26,113 nt of DNA from JBBSTY01 sp038235385. Its GTDB lineage: Bacteria > Actinomycetota > Acidimicrobiia > Acidimicrobiales > Acidimicrobilacustridaceae. Position 1 is the first letter of the stretch; every line of letters begins with the position of its first letter. Positions 22,196 to 26,113 of this stretch are shown here, one piece after another. The stretch lies in contig JBBSTY010000046.1 of assembly GCA_038235385.1 (NCBI GenBank), positions 1 to 26,113 on the forward strand, written 5' to 3'. The notes beneath the pieces are model-generated. The model made no database searches, was not told the DNA's origin, and was given only the letters and a program-made list of their open reading frames with translations. A program made the translations under genes and the position numbers.

Positions 22196-22213
22196 CTTGA
22201 CCAGACGGTCAAG
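22196..22213. promoter_or_regulatory. TetR-type operator, perfect 7-bp inverted repeat
   Basis: CTTGACC, four bases (AGAC) and GGTCAAG form a perfect palindromic site in the 94-base divergent gap between the alpha/beta hydrolase and galT. It differs at one defined base from the RutR-type consensus TTGACCAnnTGGTCAA (recalled, not searched). TetR-family repressors commonly bind such sites. Flanking TTGCTT (22193) and AAGCAA (22214) add partial symmetry. It is much closer to the hydrolase gene. Confidence 0.6.
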
Positions 22214-22257
22214 AAGCAACCGTCCGGGGTCCGGCGCCTGCAGTCGGCGCGGACGGG

Positions 22258-22263
22258 TAGCGT
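22258..22263 (+). promoter_or_regulatory. -10 hexamer before galT
   Basis: TAGCGT is followed by eight bases and the galT ATG at 22272. No Shine-Dalgarno is seen. Confidence 0.45.
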
Positions 22264-22271
22264 GCGGCGCC

Positions 22272-23210
22272 ATGGCGGATCGTCCTGGCACCACCGACGC
22301 GGACCGGCCGTTCGGGTCGAGCGACCTGGCGTACCGCGTCGATCCCCTCACCGGCGATGTCACCTCCGTCGTGGCCAGCCGCCAGGGCCGGCCGAACCTC
22401 CCCGACGCGGGCTGCCCGTTCTGCCCCGGAGGCGTCGAGGCTCCCGAGCCCTACGACGTCCTCGCGTTCGCCAACCGTTGGCCACCGATCCCCGACGCCA
22501 GGAGCGAGGTGGTCCTCTACACACCCGACCACGACGCCACCTTCTGGTCGCTCGGCGCCACGGGTGCGCGTCGGGTGATCGACCTGTGGGCCGAACGCTC
22601 CGAGCACCTCGGACGGCGCGACGACGTCGCCTACGTGCTCGTGTTCGAGAACCGGGGTCCGGAGGTCGGTGCCACCATCGCCCACCCGCACGGACAGATC
22701 TACGCCTACGACATCGTCCCTCCGCGACCGGCCGCCGAGCTCGACCACGCCGATGTGGAGGCCGCGTTCGGGAGGTCGGCAGCCGGCGCCCACGACGAAC
22801 GCCTCGTCGCTGCGCACGGGACGTGGCGAGCGTGGGTTCCCTGGGCGGCGACCTCGCCCTTCGAGCTGATCATGGCGCCGAACGACCCCGTGCCCGACCT
22901 GCCATCGCTCGACGACGCCGGGCGCACCTCGTTCGCCGACGTGCTCGTGGATGCGCTGGAACGCCTCGATCGGCTCTTCGACGCGCCCATGCCCTACATG
23001 CTGTGGATCCACCAGCGTCCGTTCGACGGCAGGGCGTGGCCCGACGCACGGGTGCACCTGCACCTCGCCCCGCTCTACCGGGCACCGGGAACGCCCCGCT
23101 TCGTCGCTGCGGCCGAACAGGGGGGACGGGTGTTCTACAACCCGGTCGACCCGGACCACGCGGCGGCGAGCCTGCGATCTGCGGTCCCGCCACCACGAGT
23201 CCCCCGATGA
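22272..23210 (+). CDS. galT: Galactose-1-phosphate uridylyltransferase
   Basis: GalT exchanges UMP between UDP-glucose and galactose-1-phosphate in the Leloir pathway. The 312-aa protein has the HIT-like active site HPHGQ at 138-142, with His140 as the uridylylated nucleophile. The CPFC zinc knuckle is at 48-51, FANRWPPIPDARSEVV near 67-81, VFENRGPEVGATIAHPHGQ before the active site, and the C-terminal VHLHLAPLYR. It is shorter than the roughly 350 aa of E. coli GalT, as is common in actinobacteria. ATG at 22272 is supported by TAGCGT upstream; the in-frame extension to 22158 would cross the operator region and is rejected. The stop overlaps galK by ATGA. Confidence 0.94.
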   Translation: MADRPGTTDADRPFGSSDLAYRVDPLTGDVTSVVASRQGRPNLPDAGCPFCPGGVEAPEPYDVLAFANRWPPIPDARSEVVLYTPDHDATFWSLGATGARRVIDLWAERSEHLGRRDDVAYVLVFENRGPEVGATIAHPHGQIYAYDIVPPRPAAELDHADVEAAFGRSAAGAHDERLVAAHGTWRAWVPWAATSPFELIMAPNDPVPDLPSLDDAGRTSFADVLVDALERLDRLFDAPMPYMLWIHQRPFDGRAWPDARVHLHLAPLYRAPGTPRFVAAAEQGGRVFYNPVDPDHAAASLRSAVPPPRVPR

Positions 23211-24253
23211 TCGACCACGGCCGAACCGACCCGAGGGCCGGCGCCGACGCGCTCGTGGGCGCGTTCGCGCCGGGACGCGTCAACCTGATCGGCGAGCACA
23301 CCGACTACACCGGTGGCCTGGCCCTGCCGCTGGCCATCGACCTCGGTACCACCGTCGTGGGCCGGTCCACGAACGAACCCACGGTGGTCCTGCGGTCGGC
23401 CGACGAGCCCGACGAGGCGTGCGTCCCACTCGACATCGACGACCCTGTCGGGGTGACCCCGAGCTGGGCTCGCTACGTGGCGGGGATCGTGCACGAGCTC
23501 ACACCTGCCCGCGGGTTCCGCGGCGAGGTCACCACCACGGTGCCGATCGGACGCGGCCTGTCGTCGAGCGCGGCCCTGGAGCTCGCGGTCGCGCTCGCGC
23601 TGGGGTTCGACGGCCCGTCGACGGCGTTGGCCGAGCTCGCTCAGCGTGGCGAGCACCTGGCGTCGGGCGTTCCGTGCGGTCTCATGGATCAGCTGGCGTC
23701 GGCGAGCGGGATCGACGGTCATGCGCTGCTCATGGACTTCACCGACGGATCGGTCGAGCCGGTCCGCGTGCCGGACGGCGTGGCGATCGTCGTCGTGCAC
23801 TCGGGCGAGCGCCGAACGCTGGTGGGATCGGCCTACGCCGATCGTCGCGCCTCGTGCGAGGCCGCGGCGCGTGCGGTCGGTCCCCTGCGGGAGGCGTCGC
23901 TCGCTGCCGTCGCCACGATCGCCGACCCCGTCGTGCGGCGTCGGGCCCGGCACGTGGTGACGGAGAACGAGCGCGTCCGGCGCGTCGTCGATGCGTTGCG
24001 CTCGGGCGACATCGAGGCGGTCGGCACCCTCATGGTCGAGAGCCACGAGAGCCTCCGTGTCGACTTCGAGGTGTCGACCACGGCGCTCGACGCGCTGGTC
24101 GACCGACTCGTCGCCACGCCGGGGGTGCACGGCGCCCGGTTGACCGGCGCCGGTTTCGGCGGGTGCGCGGTGGCCCTCACCGAACCGGGTGCCCTCGACG
24201 AGGGTTGGACGGTGCGTCCGTCAGCCGGTGCCCGCCGGTTCGCCGTCGGCTGA
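23207..24253 (+). CDS. galK: Galactokinase
   Basis: GalK phosphorylates galactose to galactose-1-phosphate with ATP, the first committed Leloir step, feeding GalT upstream. The 348-aa protein has the three GHMP-kinase motifs: GRVNLIGEHTDYTGG at 23-37, PIGRGLSSSAALE at 113-125, and LTGAGFGGCAVAL near the C-terminus. Asp161 in CGLMDQLAS is the probable catalytic base, with Arg24 as its partner. ATG at 23207 overlaps the galT stop by four bases (ATGA), so the two are translationally coupled. No galE, mutarotase or transporter is in the window. It converges with the PH-domain gene only eight bases away, with no terminator between them. Confidence 0.95.
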   Translation: MIDHGRTDPRAGADALVGAFAPGRVNLIGEHTDYTGGLALPLAIDLGTTVVGRSTNEPTVVLRSADEPDEACVPLDIDDPVGVTPSWARYVAGIVHELTPARGFRGEVTTTVPIGRGLSSSAALELAVALALGFDGPSTALAELAQRGEHLASGVPCGLMDQLASASGIDGHALLMDFTDGSVEPVRVPDGVAIVVVHSGERRTLVGSAYADRRASCEAAARAVGPLREASLAAVATIADPVVRRRARHVVTENERVRRVVDALRSGDIEAVGTLMVESHESLRVDFEVSTTALDALVDRLVATPGVHGARLTGAGFGGCAVALTEPGALDEGWTVRPSAGARRFAVG

Positions 24254-24261
24254 CCGACCGC

Positions 24262-24921
24262 TCACATGCGGTCGAGCAGCTGGGCCTTCTTGGCCTGGAA
24301 CTCCGCCTCGCTGAGATGGCCCTGGTCACGGAGCGCGGCCAACTGGGAGATCTGATCCGCCGTGTTGGGCGCGCCCGCCGCCGCCTCGCGACCACCGGCC
24401 GCCGCCTGGCCCATGCGGTCCATCTTGCGGTTGTCGTTGGACTCCATCTGGATGTAGATCTCCCGCTGGACGTCGCTCGGCCGGCGGATGTCCTCGAAGT
24501 GCTGCGCTCCGTCGGTGCTCGCCGATTCGATCGCGAGGTCCCCGAGCCCGAGCATGCGCTCCACGATGCGCTGGTTGAAGAAGACGGTGTTGATCCGCTC
24601 CAGCGGGATCTCGATGCCACTCTTGGCGAACACGCCGCTGCGGCTCATGACACGATCGCTCGTGAGCACGAAGTGGGTGCTGATCCACTGGATGAACCGG
24701 GTCAGGAACCAGCCCAGGTTCACGAGCACCCAGATGGCCACCAGGAGCTTGACGGCGTCCTGCCACGCCGCGTCGTCGGTGGTGAGGGCGATGGCCGCCC
24801 AGAGCCCGACGATCATCGCCACGACCAGGACGATCCCCGACTTCGCGATGTACCACCAGTGGGGATGCAGGTCGAGCACGATGGTCTCGTGGGGCGCGAT
24901 CGAATCCTCGGGGAAGGGCAT
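24262..24921 (-). CDS. Bacterial PH domain membrane protein with SHOCT C-terminus
   Basis: The 219-aa protein has two membrane helices (about 26-47 and 58-76). A bacterial PH domain of the YdbS/bPH_2 type follows (about 79-160), with HFVLTSDRVMSRSGVFAKSG and IPLERINTVFFNQ, the usual VTxxRxxxxxG and PLxxIxxV pattern. After a Gly/Ala linker it ends in a SHOCT motif (190-219: ISQLAALRDQGHLSEAEF, then KKAQLLDRM), a short oligomerisation helix pair. The function of such proteins is not settled; membrane organisation or stress roles have been proposed. ATG at 24921 is set by TACGCT six bases upstream (leaderless). It follows the zincin gene on the same strand but has its own -10. Confidence 0.9.
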   Translation of the reverse strand: MPFPEDSIAPHETIVLDLHPHWWYIAKSGIVLVVAMIVGLWAAIALTTDDAAWQDAVKLLVAIWVLVNLGWFLTRFIQWISTHFVLTSDRVMSRSGVFAKSGIEIPLERINTVFFNQRIVERMLGLGDLAIESASTDGAQHFEDIRRPSDVQREIYIQMESNDNRKMDRMGQAAAGGREAAAGAPNTADQISQLAALRDQGHLSEAEFQAKKAQLLDRM

Positions 24922-24927
24922 CGAACC

Positions 24928-24933
24928 AGCGTA
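24928..24933 (-). promoter_or_regulatory. -10 hexamer for leaderless PH-domain gene
   Basis: TACGCT on the minus strand is followed by six bases and ATG at 24921. Confidence 0.5.
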
Positions 24934-24957
24934 CCGATCGGCCGGGACCCGGAGCGG

Positions 24958-24972
24958 GACCGGTCGCCGGTC
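24958..24972 (-). terminator. Hairpin after the zincin gene
   Basis: GACCGG, a 3-base loop and CCGGTC form a perfect 6-bp stem 15 bases past the zincin stop. There is no T-run. It may separate zincin transcription from the PH-domain promoter. Confidence 0.35.
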
Positions 24973-24986
24973 AGCGGGAGGTCCGG

Positions 24987-25334
24987 TCAGCCCCAACCCA
25001 GCTCGTGCAGCCGTTCGTCGCCGATGCCGAAGTGGTGGCCGACCTCGTGGATCACGGTGACCCGCACCTGGTGCACCACCTCCTGCTCGGTTCCGCACAT
25101 GGCGAGGATGGCGTTTCGGTACACGGTGATCTTGTCGGGCATCACCATCCCCCCGTAGCTGAGCGGACCACGCGCGGTGAGTGGGATCCCCTCGTACAGA
25201 CCCAACAGCCTCGGATCGACGCCCGGGCGCACGAACACCGCGACGTTCTCCATGTGGCGCGCCAGTTCGCCGGGGATGTCGTCGAGCGCCTCGCCGACGA
25301 GCTCCTCGAACCGTTCGTCCGACATCTCGATCAC
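24987..25334 (-). CDS. Small metallopeptidase-family zincin
   Basis: The 115-aa protein belongs to the short 'possible zinc metallopeptidase' (zincin_1, PF06262) group common in actinobacteria. The HExxH motif HEVGHHFG is at 96-103 (His96, Glu97, His100), followed by Asp106/Glu107 in GIGDERLHELGW as a candidate third ligand. The upstream GLYEGIPLT, SYGGMVMPDKITVYRN and QVRVTVIHE segments are also typical. There is no signal peptide or propeptide, so it is probably cytoplasmic. A natural substrate is not known. GTG at 25334 is favoured because TAGCCT lies six bases upstream; ATG at 25325 is an alternative. It is divergent from the helicase gene. Confidence 0.92.
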   Translation of the reverse strand: MIEMSDERFEELVGEALDDIPGELARHMENVAVFVRPGVDPRLLGLYEGIPLTARGPLSYGGMVMPDKITVYRNAILAMCGTEQEVVHQVRVTVIHEVGHHFGIGDERLHELGWG

Positions 25335-25340
25335 GCCCGG

Positions 25341-25346
25341 AGGCTA
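25341..25346 (-). promoter_or_regulatory. -10 hexamer for leaderless zincin gene
   Basis: TAGCCT on the minus strand is followed by six bases and GTG at 25334. Confidence 0.5.
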
Positions 25347-25419
25347 GCGCCGGCGCCCGTCGGGTCCGGGCCGGCGCCGACGCCGACGAGCGCCGCTGAT
25401 CGCTGTCGGGGGGCCTGGG

Positions 25420-25425
25420 TACAGT
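25420..25425 (+). promoter_or_regulatory. -10 hexamer for leaderless helicase gene
   Basis: TACAGT is followed by seven bases and GTG at 25433, with no Shine-Dalgarno. Confidence 0.5.
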
Positions 25426-25432
25426 CGGGCTC

Positions 25433-26113
25433 GTGGACCCGGAACGTCTGTTGGACGGCCTCAACGAACCGCAACGACGAGCCGTCACCTCGGCGGTCGT
25501 GCCCCTCTGCATCCTCGCGGGCGCCGGATCGGGCAAGACCCGGGTGCTCACGCGACGCATCGCCTATCGGGCGGTCACCGATGCCCACGACCCCCAACGG
25601 GTGCTGGCGCTCACCTTCACCCGCAAGGCGGCGGGTGAGCTGCGCAACCGGCTGCGACACCTGGGCCTCCGCGACACCGTCGCCGCAGGCACCTTCCATG
25701 CGATCGCGTACGCGCAGCTCCGGAGCAGGTGGGCCGACCGTTCGATCGAGCCTCCCACGCTGCTCGACCGCAAGGTTCCCTTCGTCGCCCGTCTCCTGCC
25801 CCGCGGGGTGCGCACGGCGTCAGGTCGCGATCTCGTCCCGCTCGACATCGTCACCGAGATCGAGTGGGCCAAGGCACGACGGGTGACACCCGAGCAGTAC
25901 CCGTCGGCCGCGAACGCGGCCAGTCGTACCCCACCGATCGATGCCCGCCAGCTGGCCTCGGTCTTCGAGCGCTACGAGACCGACAAGCGGGCACGGCGGA
26001 TGGTCGACTTCGACGACCTGCTCGCCCTGTGCGCCCGCGATCTCGAGCGCGACCCCGAATTCGCCGCCGCGCAGCGATGGCGCTTCCGTCACTTCTTCGT
26101 CGACGAGTACCAG
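25433..26113 (+). CDS. UvrD/Rep-family DNA helicase (N-terminal part)
   Basis: The first 227 codons of a superfamily-1A helicase are visible; the frame is open at the right edge. Motifs in order are the Q-motif LNEPQRRAV at 10-18, Walker A AGAGSGKT near 29-36, motif Ia ALTFTRKAAGELRNRL near 58-73, motif Ib GTFHAIA near 84-90, VDFDDLLALC near 193-202, and motif II VDEYQ at the very end. This is a 3'-5' helicase fold used in nucleotide-excision and mismatch repair or recombination; the missing C-terminal half would tell UvrD, UvrD2, PcrA and AdnA/AddA types apart. GTG at 25433 is supported by TACAGT seven bases upstream. The reading stops inside the protein because of the window edge, not because of a mutation. 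Confidence 0.93.
   Translation, partial: MDPERLLDGLNEPQRRAVTSAVVPLCILAGAGSGKTRVLTRRIAYRAVTDAHDPQRVLALTFTRKAAGELRNRLRHLGLRDTVAAGTFHAIAYAQLRSRWADRSIEPPTLLDRKVPFVARLLPRGVRTASGRDLVPLDIVTEIEWAKARRVTPEQYPSAANAASRTPPIDARQLASVFERYETDKRARRMVDFDDLLALCARDLERDPEFAAAQRWRFRHFFVDEYQ

Noticed and set aside
21620..22271. Plus-strand frame antisense to the hydrolase, and the in-frame upstream extension of galT to 22158
   Set aside because: The first runs opposite the alpha/beta hydrolase and joins galK only by open frame. The second crosses the operator region and lies before the -10 of galT.
1..26113. CRISPR arrays, tRNA or rRNA genes, insertion sequences, phage or defence genes, riboswitches
   Set aside because: I looked on both strands and saw no regularly spaced repeats, cloverleaf-like segments, transposase motifs or known defence domains.

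Overview
The window is high-GC DNA (about 70% by eye, not counted). It is gene-dense and uses many GTG starts. It looks chromosomal and actinobacterial. The order rpmB / DAK2-kinase / recG / rsmD / coaD / SepIVA-like coiled coil is a familiar actinobacterial core arrangement. The septum-formation-domain membrane protein, the GTP-type PEP carboxykinase and the MhuD-like haem monooxygenase fit the same phylum. My best guess is a member of the class Acidimicrobiia; this is inference and no rRNA is present to confirm it.

Layout. Positions 1-7150 are mostly minus-strand housekeeping: fakA-like, recG and a small membrane protein, then rsmD, coaD and a SepIVA-like protein that runs off the left edge. 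Two plus-strand genes sit among them (a 61-aa zinc-ribbon-like protein and a septum-formation-domain membrane protein). Positions 7287-10408 are plus-strand: rpmB with a clear sigma-70-type promoter, a small OB-fold-like protein, pckG with a strong 3' hairpin, and a lone Lrp/AsnC-type ligand-binding domain. Positions 10436-12162 are minus-strand: a four-helix membrane protein, a DUF455 ferritin-like protein and a haem-degrading monooxygenase. Positions 12241-14604 are plus-strand: a possible 22-codon leader ORF, a hypothetical protein and a two-gene ABC-2 exporter. A minus-strand VOC protein follows at 14650-15279. A plus-strand APH-family kinase and an SDR oxidoreductase occupy 15440-17375.

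Positions 17402-22177 are a minus-strand run of five genes: alpha/beta hydrolase, alpha-methylacyl-CoA racemase, PIG-L deacetylase (MshB/Mca-like), histidine phosphatase and a maleylacetate-reductase-like dehydrogenase. A perfect inverted repeat of TetR-operator type lies in the divergent gap before galT. The galT-galK pair (22272-24253) overlaps by ATGA and covers two Leloir steps. The right end holds a PH/SHOCT membrane protein, a small zincin and the start of a UvrD/Rep-type helicase cut by the window edge.

No tRNA, rRNA, CRISPR array, insertion sequence, phage gene or defence island was seen, and I do not find a clearly new multi-gene system. The most striking pattern is regulatory. About a dozen genes have a TAnnnT hexamer ending 6 to 9 bases before the start codon and no Shine-Dalgarno sequence. 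This points to widespread leaderless mRNAs and also decides several start codons.
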